Shown here: positions 1 through 8,500 of the stretch, one piece after another | Layout: every line of letters begins with the position of its first letter | Position numbering within the stretch: the first letter of the stretch is position 1 | NCBI RefSeq assembly: GCF_000192865.1 | Contig: NC_015276.1 | Span: 4,582,501-4,646,500, forward strand | DNA length: 64,000 bases | From: Marinomonas mediterranea MMB-1 | GTDB taxonomy: Bacteria > Pseudomonadota > Gammaproteobacteria > Pseudomonadales > Marinomonadaceae | Direction: 5' to 3' | The notes under the pieces: generated by a model | The model's input: the letters and a program-made list of their open reading frames with translations, nothing else | The model's database searches: none | Told to the model about the DNA's origin: nothing | Made by a program: the position numbers and the translations under genes

Positions 1-80
1 ACACTCCTGTAGGTCTACCTCGCGGTATTAACAACCTATGGACTGAAGGCGGCGTAATGTACGCTCCACCAGTTCGTTAA
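1..80 (+). CDS. aapJ: Amino-acid ABC transporter substrate-binding protein, C-terminal end (partial)
   Basis: Only the last 26 codons are inside the window. They read TPVGLPRGINNLW and so on to APPVR and stop. This matches the usual C-terminus of AapJ-type general L-amino-acid binding proteins, with its conserved GLPRG-NNLW-GG-MYAPP pattern. The two permeases and the ATPase of the same transporter follow on the same strand, which supports the call. The protein would be the periplasmic component that captures amino acids and delivers them to AapQM. The N-terminus and signal peptide lie outside the window. Confidence 0.8.
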   Translation, partial: TPVGLPRGINNLWTEGGVMYAPPVR

Positions 81-102
81 TACCCTTTAAGTCTACCTAT
101 AT

Positions 103-166
103 ACTGGCGCAGCCACTTTAGTAAAATATCCAGCATGGATTCACCTCTTAAGTGCTCTGCGCCAGT
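103..166 (+). promoter_or_regulatory. Intercistronic stem-loop between aapJ and aapQ
   Basis: A perfect 10-bp inverted repeat (ACTGGCGCAG at 103-112, CTGCGCCAGT at 157-166) encloses a second 5-bp arm pair (114-118 with 150-154). It lies in the 133-nt gap between the binding-protein gene and the first permease. There is no U-run after it, so it is not a classic terminator. In binding-protein operons such hairpins often protect the upstream message and lower permease expression; that role here is inference. Confidence 0.5.
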
Positions 167-213
167 CTTGTTTCTGAAACACATCTGACGAGCATATCAC
201 TGCCTGAACCAAG

Positions 214-1386
214 ATGAGCGAAAATACTAATACGAATACGAGCTTCTTGAATGACGCGGGCAATCGCGCCCTAATCTTTCAAGCCGTTCTGTTGGCTGTA
301 GTCGTCTTTGTTGGATATTATTTATTCAGCAATCTACAAGCTAACCTTGAAACACGCGGGATATCTACTGGTTTCTCATTTTTGAATGAACCAGCGGGCT
401 TCCCAGTCCTGATCCACCTAATTGAATATACTGAAGCAGATACATACGGCCGAGCATTTGCTGTAGCCCTTATCAATACGTTTGTAATCTCTTTGCTCGG
501 TATTATTTTAGCGACCGTTATCGGCGTCATAATGGGCCTCGCACGCCTGTCCAACAACTGGCTGGTTGCAAGACTAGCAACTGTTTACATTGAGACATTG
601 CGTAATATTCCATTATTGCTGCAAATGTTCTTCTGGTACTTTGCCGTTTTGGCTGCCATGCCACACCCTCGCAATAGTATTGTGTTCGGTGATTTCTTTA
701 TCAACAAACGCGGCATCTACTCACCAAACCCACAGTTCCAAGACGGTTCTGGCTTTGTATTAGCAGCCTTCTTGCTTTCTATCGTGGGTGCATTTTTTAT
801 TGTTCGCTGGGCCAAAGCGCGTCAAAAAGCGACAGGTAATTGGTTCCCTGCCTATTGGGCCTCTTTTGGTACCATTATTGGTGTCACCTTACTTGCTTTT
901 GTTGTTACCGGTTTCCCTGTTGAATTCGATCTACCGTCTAAAAGTCGCTTCAATGTGACGGGTGGCATGGTATTAGTACCTGAATTTGTCGCGGTGCTTA
1001 TTGCACTGTCTACATACACGGGTTCTTTTATTGCAGAGATCGTACGTGCAGGCATCTTATCTGTAAACTGGGGACAAACCGAAGCATCACGCTCATTAGG
1101 TTTACCAGACGGCAAAACTCAGCGCCTTATCGTATTACCTCAAGCGTTACGCGTTATCATTCCCCCTCTTACTAGCCAATATCTAAACCTAGCGAAAAAC
1201 TCTTCTTTAGGTGCAGCGATTGCCTACCCTGAACTGGTTGCAGTTGTTATGGGTACGACCCTGAACCAAACGGGTCAAGCAATCGAAACCATTGGCTTAT
1301 GTATGCTTGTTTACGGTTCTTTGAGCTTATCTATCTCGCTCTTTATGAACTGGTACAACAAACGTATGTCTTTAGTAGAACGTTAA
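214..1386 (+). CDS. aapQ: General L-amino-acid ABC transporter, permease AapQ
   Basis: This 390-residue inner-membrane permease is one half of the channel of a polar amino-acid ABC transporter. A first membrane segment lies near residues 22-40. The His/Glu/Gln-type permease domain starts near residue 85 (FAVALINTFVIS) and carries YIETLRNIPLLLQ. The conserved EAA loop that contacts the ATPase, with its SRSLGLPDGKTQRLIVLPQA core, is near residues 288-312. The long insert between the early and late membrane helices is normal for AapQ/BztB proteins, which are longer than simple HisQ-type permeases. It is followed 13 nt later by aapM. The start at 214 has only a weak upstream Shine-Dalgarno sequence. 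Confidence 0.9.
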   Translation: MSENTNTNTSFLNDAGNRALIFQAVLLAVVVFVGYYLFSNLQANLETRGISTGFSFLNEPAGFPVLIHLIEYTEADTYGRAFAVALINTFVISLLGIILATVIGVIMGLARLSNNWLVARLATVYIETLRNIPLLLQMFFWYFAVLAAMPHPRNSIVFGDFFINKRGIYSPNPQFQDGSGFVLAAFLLSIVGAFFIVRWAKARQKATGNWFPAYWASFGTIIGVTLLAFVVTGFPVEFDLPSKSRFNVTGGMVLVPEFVAVLIALSTYTGSFIAEIVRAGILSVNWGQTEASRSLGLPDGKTQRLIVLPQALRVIIPPLTSQYLNLAKNSSLGAAIAYPELVAVVMGTTLNQTGQAIETIGLCMLVYGSLSLSISLFMNWYNKRMSLVER

Positions 1387-1399
1387 GGAGGCTATTATC

Positions 1400-2500
1400 A
1401 TGGCGATCGAATTTAAACCATCTCCAAGCCTCCCACCACCGTCTGATTCGGTAGGTCCGGTAGCTTGGGTTCGAGCAAACTTTTTCTCTTCTCCTTTGAA
1501 TATTGCTCTGACTTTGTTCAGCGTATATGTTCTGTATTTGATGATCCCACCTGTTTTACAGTGGGGATTTCTTGATGCAACGTGGGAAGGATCTTCCAAA
1601 GCAGCGTGTACAGCAGGCGGCGCATGTTGGGCTTTCATCGGGGCGTACTTTGAGCAATTTATGTACGGCCTGTACCCTGAAACTGAGTACTGGCGCATCA
1701 ACCTCGCATTGATCTTACTCATTGTGCTTGTTGGTATGTTTGCGATAAAAGCGGTTAACAAGCTTTTCTTGTCAATTGCAATTATCGTGGTGTACCCAAT
1801 TGTTGCTTTTATATTGTTCTCTGGCGGCATGTTCGGCCTTGAGACAGTTGAAACATCAAACTGGGGCGGACTGTTCCTAACAACCTTACTTGGGGTTGTC
1901 GGTATTGTTGCCTCTTTCCCTCTTGGTGTGCTTCTAGCATTGGGTCGTCGTTCTAACATGCCGATTGTTAAATCAGTATGTGTTGTATTCATCGAAACCA
2001 TTCGTGCTGTTCCATTGATCACGATTTTGTTTATGGCATCCGTTATGATTCCATTGTTCTTGCCAGAAGGCTTGAACTTCAACAAATTACTTCGTGTACT
2101 CATTGGTATTACATTGTTCTCTGCTGCTTATATGGCGGAGGTTATTCGTGGTGGCCTTCAGGCAATACCTAAAGGTCAGTACGAAGCCGCAGATGCAATG
2201 GGACTCACCTACTGGCAATCAATGTGTTTGGTCATCTTGCCACAAGCATTGAAACTGGTTATTCCAGGTATCGTGAATACCTTTATCGGTTTGTTCAAAG
2301 ATACGACTCTGGTTTACATCGTTGGTATGTTCGATCTACTGGGCCGAATCCAAGCAGCAAACCACGATGCTAACTGGTTAGGTACAACAATCGAAGGTTA
2401 TGCCTTCGCAGGCTTTGTTTATTGGATTATCTGCTTCGGTATGTCCCGCTACAGTATGGCGGTTGAGCGTAAGTTAGATACCGGACACAAGCGGAAATAA
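1400..2500 (+). CDS. aapM: General L-amino-acid ABC transporter, permease AapM
   Basis: This is the second permease subunit, 366 residues, expected to pair with AapQ in the inner membrane. Hydrophobic segments near residues 30-55, 97-115 and 118-140 precede the permease domain, which begins near residue 152. VFIETIRAVPLITILFM lies near residue 195, and the EAA-type loop (EAADAMGLTYWQ) near residue 262 docks on the ATPase. The start is well defined: AAGGAGG at 1385-1391 lies 8 nt upstream of ATG 1400 and partly overlaps the aapQ stop. Tight spacing on both sides indicates one aapJQMP operon. Confidence 0.92.
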   Translation: MAIEFKPSPSLPPPSDSVGPVAWVRANFFSSPLNIALTLFSVYVLYLMIPPVLQWGFLDATWEGSSKAACTAGGACWAFIGAYFEQFMYGLYPETEYWRINLALILLIVLVGMFAIKAVNKLFLSIAIIVVYPIVAFILFSGGMFGLETVETSNWGGLFLTTLLGVVGIVASFPLGVLLALGRRSNMPIVKSVCVVFIETIRAVPLITILFMASVMIPLFLPEGLNFNKLLRVLIGITLFSAAYMAEVIRGGLQAIPKGQYEAADAMGLTYWQSMCLVILPQALKLVIPGIVNTFIGLFKDTTLVYIVGMFDLLGRIQAANHDANWLGTTIEGYAFAGFVYWIICFGMSRYSMAVERKLDTGHKRK

Positions 2501-2524
2501 TATAGATTTTGAGGCTTTAAAAAG

Positions 2525-3304
2525 ATGACTGATAACAACATGGCACTTGCCCAACTTGAGCCGGGCGAAGAAGCAATTATTGAATTTAGCGACGTGAATA
2601 AGTGGTACGGTGACTTCCACGTTCTAAAGAATATTAATTTTAGTATCCGTAAAGGCGAACGTATTGTTGTGTGTGGGCCGTCAGGTTCAGGTAAATCAAC
2701 AATGACTCGCTGCATCAACCGTCTAGAGGAACACCAAAAAGGTTCAATCCTTGTTGACGGTATTGAGATGAACGACAACCTGAAAAACATCGAGGCAATC
2801 CGTAAAGATGTGGGCATGGTGTTTCAGCACTTTAACTTGTTCCCACATTTGACGATTCTTGAAAACCTGACATTGGCTCCGATCTGGGTACGTAAAATGC
2901 CTAAGAAAGAAGCTGAAGAGATGGCGATGCATTACCTTGAGCGAGTTAAAATCGCGAACCAAGCAGGTAAATATCCAGGTCAGCTATCCGGTGGACAACA
3001 ACAACGTGTAGCGATCGCTCGTGGCCTATGTATGAAGCCTCGCATTATGCTTTTTGATGAACCAACATCTGCACTTGATCCAGAAATGATCAAAGAAGTA
3101 TTGGACGTAATGGTTCAGTTAGCAGACGAAGGCATGACGATGGTGTGTGTAACGCACGAAATGGGCTTTGCTAAGACTGTTGCCGACCGAGTCGTATTTA
3201 TGGATGCTGGGGAAATTGTGGAAGCAAATACACCACATGAATTCTTCGAAAACCCACAACACGATCGTACTCAGCTGTTCTTAAGCCAGATCCTAAACCA
3301 CTAA
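2525..3304 (+). CDS. aapP: General L-amino-acid ABC transporter, ATP-binding protein AapP
   Basis: This is the cytoplasmic ATPase of the amino-acid importer, 259 residues, the usual size. Walker A is GPSGSGKST near residue 56, with a Q-loop at VFQHFNLFPH. The ABC signature LSGGQQQR lies near residue 156. Walker B is IMLFDEPTSALD, and the H-loop is VTHEMGFA. The first methionine (2525) and another at residue 6 are both possible starts. The gene closes the aap operon: a strong intrinsic terminator follows 28 nt after the stop. Confidence 0.95.
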   Translation: MTDNNMALAQLEPGEEAIIEFSDVNKWYGDFHVLKNINFSIRKGERIVVCGPSGSGKSTMTRCINRLEEHQKGSILVDGIEMNDNLKNIEAIRKDVGMVFQHFNLFPHLTILENLTLAPIWVRKMPKKEAEEMAMHYLERVKIANQAGKYPGQLSGGQQQRVAIARGLCMKPRIMLFDEPTSALDPEMIKEVLDVMVQLADEGMTMVCVTHEMGFAKTVADRVVFMDAGEIVEANTPHEFFENPQHDRTQLFLSQILNH

Positions 3305-3332
3305 AATATAAAAGAATTTACATTCTTTTGAT

Positions 3333-3358
3333 AAAGGCCCCTGTTGGGGCCTTTTTTT
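3333..3358 (+). terminator. Rho-independent terminator of the aap operon
   Basis: The stem AAAGGCCCC (3333-3341) pairs with GGGGCCTTT (3346-3354) around a TGTT loop. A run of T continues to 3358. It sits directly after aapP. Confidence 0.93.
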
Positions 3359-3409
3359 ATAGCCTATAGTTATTAGAGAATTCAATAGATCAAAGAAGGA
3401 TGCGCTAAT

Positions 3410-4684
3410 TTGACTATGGCACAAACAGAGATGGACCCAACACCAACGCATGTACGCGTTATTCATCTCGCGGACAATAGCGGTAAAGTTCAAGCCATTT
3501 TTGGTCAAGACAGTGTCTTAGACCTCACAACGCTCTCACGCCTCACAAAAAGACGGCTGACTCCTTGGTCACGTTTACCAATTGAGGGCGATACATTACT
3601 GGACGCAAATAAAACCCCCACTTTCATCGATAAAGCATTGCTTAAAGAAGAGTCCGTCTCATTTCACAGTAAAAGCGACCTGTCTCTAAAGGCAATGAGC
3701 GGTCAACAACTTGCCGAGAAACTAGAAGGTAAACTCTCGTATATTGAAAACATCACCTACGCAGGCGAAGCGCTACACTACCCTGCTGCGGGTATGAATG
3801 AAGACGAAAAACAAATGCAAACGGCATTGGGTCGTTTCCAATCTATTCGCCTAAAACAGCGGCTTGAAGAAACGTTGGAAATCCCACCATTATCTAACTC
3901 CAGCACACATATTATTCAGCTAAGTGCCGACCCCAATGCAAGTTCAGAACAACTTTGTCAAATCGTTAATCTAGACCCAAGTTTGTCTGCTCAGGTGATT
4001 AGCTGGGCATCGTCGCCTTACTACGGTGGATCAGATCCTGTTGAATCAATTGAAGACGCCATTATCCGTGTACTGGGGTTTGATATGGTGATGAATCTTT
4101 CTCTAGGGTTATCAATGGGTGGGGTGTTTGAGCTACCAAAAGATGGTCCTAAACACTACGACGACTTTTGGTTCAGTGCCGTTTCACATGCGGCTCTGAT
4201 GGAGTCTCTGGTGAAATCAATCTCCTCAGATCACCCAAAACCTCGGCTTGGTCATGCTTATCTGGCAGGCTTGCTGCACAATTTTGGCTATCTGGCGATC
4301 AGTGTTATTTTACCGCCTCATTTTTCTATTTTGTCTCGAAATTTAGAGGCAAATGCACATTTGCCTAGCAACGTTGTTGAGATGCAGGTGTTGCATTTTA
4401 CAAAGGAACAGTTAGGCGCCTGGTTGCTAAAACACTGGAACATTCCGGCCGATATTTACGGCGCCGTTCGCTATTGCAAAGACGAAGGCTATCAAGGAGA
4501 GCATAAACTCTTAGCTAACCTTCTTTATGTGGCAAATCGTTTATTGGATCAACTGCCTATAAGCGAGCATTTACTGGATCAGTTAGGGTTAAACGAAGAA
4601 ACCGCGTTACAATGTCGCCAGCAGGTCTTAAGCGCCTCCAAAGACCTTAGAGACATGGTAAATTTAATACACGGCAAGACATGA
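3410..4684 (+). CDS. HDOD domain protein with N-terminal YbaK-like (aminoacyl-tRNA deacylase-like) region
   Basis: This is a 424-residue signalling-type protein. Residues 150-360 form an HDOD domain (LEIPPLSNSS, then DPSLSAQVISWASSPYYGG, and HAYLAGLLHNFGYLAI). HDOD is an HD-like fold that lacks the full metal-binding His-Asp pair and is found in regulators of motility and stress. The first 140 residues resemble the degenerate YbaK/ProX-like segment found in front of HDOD in many marine gammaproteobacteria; I see no firm catalytic residues there. Start choice: TTG 3410 lies 9 nt after AAGAAGGA (3393-3400), a better spacing than ATG 3416. The stop overlaps the ATG of ubiC (ATGA), so the two are translationally coupled. 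Its precise function is unknown. Confidence 0.75.
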   Translation: MTMAQTEMDPTPTHVRVIHLADNSGKVQAIFGQDSVLDLTTLSRLTKRRLTPWSRLPIEGDTLLDANKTPTFIDKALLKEESVSFHSKSDLSLKAMSGQQLAEKLEGKLSYIENITYAGEALHYPAAGMNEDEKQMQTALGRFQSIRLKQRLEETLEIPPLSNSSTHIIQLSADPNASSEQLCQIVNLDPSLSAQVISWASSPYYGGSDPVESIEDAIIRVLGFDMVMNLSLGLSMGGVFELPKDGPKHYDDFWFSAVSHAALMESLVKSISSDHPKPRLGHAYLAGLLHNFGYLAISVILPPHFSILSRNLEANAHLPSNVVEMQVLHFTKEQLGAWLLKHWNIPADIYGAVRYCKDEGYQGEHKLLANLLYVANRLLDQLPISEHLLDQLGLNEETALQCRQQVLSASKDLRDMVNLIHGKT

Positions 4685-5220
4685 CGTTACTCAATAAAAA
4701 CGCTGCCCGACAATTTGACTACGAATGGCACGCACTAAGCTGCGTCAATCGACAACAGATTCCCAGTAACATTCTTCCTTGGGTGAGTACGCCAGACTCG
4801 TTGACGGCAAAGCTGCAACAAGCAGGGTCATTTAAGGTGGAGGTCATTAGCGATTACATTGGCTTACCAACACAGAGAGAGCGTAACCGACTCAACTTAC
4901 ACGCTCGTGAGCAAGCGAGAATCCGTACCGTGTTACTTTACTGCAACCACCACGTTGTTATTTATGGTCGCTCAATTATTCCTTTACGCTCGTTACGAGG
5001 CCATTGGCGCTGTCTGTCTAAGCTCGCAGATAAGCCACTTGGTGGCTACCTTTTCAAGAATAAGCAACTTTCACGCAGTCCTATCGAAGTTACTCAGCTT
5101 CCCGCTGGATTAATGCAAAACACGGAAGAGAGTTTATGGGCAAGGCGGTCTATTTTCTATGGCTATGGTCCGGGTATCTTGGTTAATGAAGCATTTTACC
5201 CTACCATAGGCCAGCTGTAG
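4681..5220 (+). CDS. ubiC: Chorismate--pyruvate lyase UbiC
   Basis: UbiC converts chorismate to 4-hydroxybenzoate plus pyruvate, the first committed step of ubiquinone synthesis, in the cytoplasm. The protein is 179 residues; E. coli UbiC is about 165. Conserved elements are REQARIRTVLLYC with IYGRSIIPL (the region holding the substrate-binding Arg), PLGGYLF, and the C-terminal LWARRSIFYGYGPGILVNEAFYP, whose Glu matches the family's catalytic-site Glu. ATG 4681 overlaps the stop of the HDOD gene by 4 nt. ubiA, which uses the product, follows 103 nt downstream. Confidence 0.9.
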   Translation: MTLLNKNAARQFDYEWHALSCVNRQQIPSNILPWVSTPDSLTAKLQQAGSFKVEVISDYIGLPTQRERNRLNLHAREQARIRTVLLYCNHHVVIYGRSIIPLRSLRGHWRCLSKLADKPLGGYLFKNKQLSRSPIEVTQLPAGLMQNTEESLWARRSIFYGYGPGILVNEAFYPTIGQL

Positions 5221-5323
5221 CGTCGCAGTGAGTAGCACCATCGCGCGCTATCATTGCTAAATAAAATACGATTGAATAAGGTCGTTCGCATCCGACTATG
5301 ACAACTAGGGCTCGTATAACTCC

Positions 5324-6178
5324 ATGAGTAAACTCTCTGATTACGCCGACCTCACTCGCTTTAACCGACCCATTGGCTCTTTTTTGCTTATGTGGCCAAC
5401 GCTTTGGGCATTATGGCTTGCGGCGAACGGTTGGCCTGAATGGCACTTAATACTGATTTTCGTATTAGGTGTGTTTAGTATGCGCTCCGCAGGCTGTGTC
5501 ATTAACGACTACGCAGATAGAAAAGTGGATGGGCATGTAGAGCGAACGAAAAACCGTCCACTCCCATCGGGCCGCGTTGGTGAGAAAGAAGCACTGCTGC
5601 TTTTTGCTGTTTTAGCCGTACTCAGTTTTATCCTCGTATTGTTTACTGATCTACAAACCATTGCGCTTTCTTTCGTGGGTCTATTCTTAGCGGCACTGTA
5701 CCCATTTATGAAGCGCTATACCCACCTGCCTCAAGTGTTTTTAGGTCTGGCATTTTCGTGGGCAATTCCAATGGCCTACAGCGCTCAAGGCGGCAGTTTA
5801 TTTGATGTGCAGCTGTGGATGTTGTTCGTCGCCAATGTCTTCTGGACGGTCGCGTACGATACCTACTACGCCATCACAGACCGACCGGATGACTTGAAGA
5901 TTGGCGTAAAATCCACTGCTATTTTATTTGGTCAATACGATCTCTTTGTGATCCTTGTTCTGCAAGGTTTAACCTTGTCATTATTAACTTGGATCGGGAT
6001 TACATCCCACTTAAACTGGCCCTATTTTATCGGCCTCGCGGTTTGTGTTTTTTGGTTCTTTAAGCAATATAAACAAGGACAACACAGAGATCGCCAAGCT
6101 TGCTTTCGTTCATTTTTAGATAACAATCGAGTGGGCTATACGGTCTTTATTGGGTTGGTTTTAAGCTATATAGTCTAA
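5324..6178 (+). CDS. ubiA: 4-hydroxybenzoate octaprenyltransferase UbiA
   Basis: This is a 284-residue integral membrane prenyltransferase that attaches the polyprenyl tail to 4-hydroxybenzoate in ubiquinone biosynthesis. Both Asp-rich motifs for Mg-diphosphate binding are present: NDYADRKVDGHVERTKNRPL near residue 66 and YDTYYAITDRPDDLKIGVKS near residue 185. About eight hydrophobic helices are visible. The order ubiC-ubiA-phoB-phoR is the same as in pseudomonads, which supports the assignment. Confidence 0.95.
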   Translation: MSKLSDYADLTRFNRPIGSFLLMWPTLWALWLAANGWPEWHLILIFVLGVFSMRSAGCVINDYADRKVDGHVERTKNRPLPSGRVGEKEALLLFAVLAVLSFILVLFTDLQTIALSFVGLFLAALYPFMKRYTHLPQVFLGLAFSWAIPMAYSAQGGSLFDVQLWMLFVANVFWTVAYDTYYAITDRPDDLKIGVKSTAILFGQYDLFVILVLQGLTLSLLTWIGITSHLNWPYFIGLAVCVFWFFKQYKQGQHRDRQACFRSFLDNNRVGYTVFIGLVLSYIV

Positions 6179-6231
6179 AACCATGTTCTTTTTACGTCTA
6201 TTCGTGTCTTAATTATGGCATAGTTGTGACA

Positions 6232-6249
6232 TTTTAATGTAACTGTCAC
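6232..6249 (+). promoter_or_regulatory. Pho-box-like site before phoB
   Basis: The sequence TTTTAAT-GTAA-CTGTCAC has the spacing of a Pho box (two 7-mers 4 bp apart). The second half matches the CTGTCAY consensus fully; the first half matches at only 4 of 7 positions. An inverted TGTGAC (6225-6230)/GTCACA (6245-6250) pair overlaps it. It lies about 50 nt before the phoB start, as expected for PhoB autoregulation. The binding itself is inference. Confidence 0.55.
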
Positions 6250-6296
6250 ATTTACTCGTTTAAATATTCACCGTTCCTGAGATGAGGATAAATCCC

Positions 6297-6992
6297 GTGA
6301 CCGGTAAGAAAGTACTAATCATTGACGACGAAGCACCCATTAGAGAAATGATTGCTGTAGCGCTAGAAATGGCTGGCTACGAATACCTAGAAGCCGAGAA
6401 TGCACAGCATGGACATGAGATCATAGTCGATCACCGTCCTGACTTGATTCTTGTCGACTGGATGATGCCTGGAGGCAGTGGTATTGAATTGACTCGCCGC
6501 CTTAAAAAAGACAGCACAACAGCAGAAATTCCTGTGATTATGCTGACAGCGAAAAGCGAGGAAGACAACAAAATTCAGGGACTGGAAGTTGGTGCAGACG
6601 ATTACATCACTAAACCCTTCTCCCCTAGAGAATTAGTTGCGCGTTTAAAAGCCGTATTGCGCCGCGCAACGCCACAAGGTGTCGACGAGCCAATCGAGGT
6701 AGACGGACTGCTTTTGGACCCAATTAGCCAACGCGTTAGCATCGGCAATAAACCACTTGAAATGGGTCCAACGGAGTACAGGCTGCTCAAGTTCTTGATG
6801 ACGCATCAGGAGCGCGCCTATTCTCGAGCACAATTACTGGATCAAGTGTGGGGCGGCAATGTCTATGTTGAAGAACGCACGGTTGACGTACATATTCGTC
6901 GACTGCGCAAAGCCATTGGCAACACTCACGACTCCCTGATTCAAACTGTCCGCGGAACTGGATACCGCTTCTCCTCTAAACGGATTGCTTAG
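6297..6992 (+). CDS. phoB: Phosphate regulon response regulator PhoB
   Basis: PhoB is an OmpR-class transcription factor of 231 residues that activates the Pho regulon when phosphorylated by PhoR. The receiver domain (1-120) has the acidic pair D10-D11, phosphoacceptor D54 (ILVDWMMPGG) and the conserved Lys in YITKPFSPREL. The winged-helix domain (about 130-230) shows RAQLLDQVWG and ERTVDVHIRRLRKAIG. Start choice: GTG 6297 is preceded by GAGGAT with 7-nt spacing and gives the family N-terminus MTGKKVLIIDDE. ATG 6282, in frame, overlaps that ribosome-binding site and adds five non-conserved residues. phoR follows after 36 nt. Confidence 0.95.
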   Translation: MTGKKVLIIDDEAPIREMIAVALEMAGYEYLEAENAQHGHEIIVDHRPDLILVDWMMPGGSGIELTRRLKKDSTTAEIPVIMLTAKSEEDNKIQGLEVGADDYITKPFSPRELVARLKAVLRRATPQGVDEPIEVDGLLLDPISQRVSIGNKPLEMGPTEYRLLKFLMTHQERAYSRAQLLDQVWGGNVYVEERTVDVHIRRLRKAIGNTHDSLIQTVRGTGYRFSSKRIA

Positions 6993-7028
6993 AGACGCAT
7001 TAACAGATAAACGGATTATAAGACGAAC

Positions 7029-8348
7029 ATGAAACGAATCTGGAAACAGGCTCTGCTAAACTGGTTTATTGGCTTAATCGCAACCTTCGCCATCGGTTTT
7101 GCGTTAAGCCAGATTGCGATTGCGTTACTGCTGTATGTCTTAATCAGCTTAGCGTGGCAGATGTATCAGCTGTACCAGTTTCACTCGTGGTTACGCCGCT
7201 CAGGAAAAGCCTCTCCTCCAGAAACCAGTGGTATCTGGGGAGAAGTGTTCGACGCGGTTTATCGTCTGCAAAAGAAACAACGTAAATCCAAGCGAAAGAT
7301 GCGCCAAGCTCTAAATCGAATTGAGAACTCAACCGCCGCCTTAAAAGAAGGCGTAATCATGGCGGATAATCAAGGCAATTTAGAGTGGTGGAATAATTCA
7401 GCGGGACAATTTCTTGGCTTGGTACGCCCTGTCGATCGCAGTCAAGCTATTACCAATATCGTCCGAAACCCAGACTTCTATCGTTACTTTACCCAAAAGC
7501 GATTTGGCGATCCTTTAATCATTAAAAGCCCAGCCAAAGAAGGGGCGTTCCTAGAAATTCAAACCACACTGTACGATCAAAACGACCATCTAATTTTTAT
7601 TAGGGACGTAACGCGTTTACAGTTGCTAGAACAAATGCGCAAAGACTTTGTCGCCAATGCCTCGCATGAACTCAAAACGCCACTTACGGTGATTAAAGGC
7701 TATTTAGAAACCCTAGGCATGTTCAAAGATAATTTGCCTCAGAGTATGCAACGCGGCATTGATAATATGGCCGATCAATCTGAGCGGATGGAAAACCTCA
7801 TCGAAGATTTGCTGTTACTGTCTCGGCTAGAAAGCAATGACAAGCGAGAAAATGACACTTGGCTTCAGGTGTCCGATATTTTCACTGCCATTGAGAAAAT
7901 GGCGCAGCCTATCTTACATCCAGACCATACTTTGAGCTTCTCTGTCGAAGAAGGCGCTCAGGTTCATGGCTCCTACAACGAGCTCTACAGCGCATTTTCG
8001 AACTTAGTCGTAAATGCTATTAAATACTCGCCAAATGGCGGTGAAATTAACGTAAGGTGGGAATCTGACGACGTCAGCGGTTGTTTCGCAGTACAAGATG
8101 AAGGTTTAGGCATCGATCCGCGTTATATTCCTCGACTCACAGAGCGTTTCTTCCGTGTGGACAAAGGCCGAAGTTCTAAAACAGGTGGTACGGGATTAGG
8201 CCTCGCCATTGTCAAACACGTTCTTTTACATCACTCAGCGAAGCTACAGATCCGCAGCCAACCTAACTATGGAAGCACCTTCTCTTGCCACTTTCCAGCC
8301 AACCGAGTCAAAAACATTACTTCTTTAGACAACGCGTCTGGCAAGTAA
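7029..8348 (+). CDS. phoR: Phosphate regulon sensor histidine kinase PhoR
   Basis: PhoR is a 439-residue inner-membrane histidine kinase that phosphorylates PhoB at low phosphate and is held off by the Pst transporter and PhoU. Two N-terminal hydrophobic stretches (about 8-45) form the membrane anchor. A basic linker and PAS domain (about 95-190) follow, then HisKA with phosphoacceptor H213 in NASHELKTPLTVIKG. The ATPase domain has N-box NLVVNAIKYSPNG, G1 DEGLGID and G2 GGTGLGLAIVKH. It has no large periplasmic sensor, as is normal for PhoR. pstSCAB-phoU lies about 14 kb away on the other strand. Confidence 0.95.
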   Translation: MKRIWKQALLNWFIGLIATFAIGFALSQIAIALLLYVLISLAWQMYQLYQFHSWLRRSGKASPPETSGIWGEVFDAVYRLQKKQRKSKRKMRQALNRIENSTAALKEGVIMADNQGNLEWWNNSAGQFLGLVRPVDRSQAITNIVRNPDFYRYFTQKRFGDPLIIKSPAKEGAFLEIQTTLYDQNDHLIFIRDVTRLQLLEQMRKDFVANASHELKTPLTVIKGYLETLGMFKDNLPQSMQRGIDNMADQSERMENLIEDLLLLSRLESNDKRENDTWLQVSDIFTAIEKMAQPILHPDHTLSFSVEEGAQVHGSYNELYSAFSNLVVNAIKYSPNGGEINVRWESDDVSGCFAVQDEGLGIDPRYIPRLTERFFRVDKGRSSKTGGTGLGLAIVKHVLLHHSAKLQIRSQPNYGSTFSCHFPANRVKNITSLDNASGK

Positions 8349-8500
8349 TCTAAGGTAGAGCACACGACAAAGGCTCTTAGTCGCACTACAAATGTTCTTA
8401 GCAATGGTGCCGAGCGTCTTTAGGGCTAACTTTCGAGGACGCTGCTTTTGAGGGTGTAGGCTTGAGATTTATGTAGAAGCGGCGCAATGTTGTTAAGGCG

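Noticed and set aside
1372..2103. 243-codon open frame on the minus strand
   Set aside because: It lies wholly opposite aapM, which has all its family motifs. The minus-strand translation is low-complexity and matches nothing.
6282..6296. ATG 6282 as the phoB start
   Set aside because: It would overlap the GAGGAT ribosome-binding site for GTG 6297 and add five residues not typical of PhoB.
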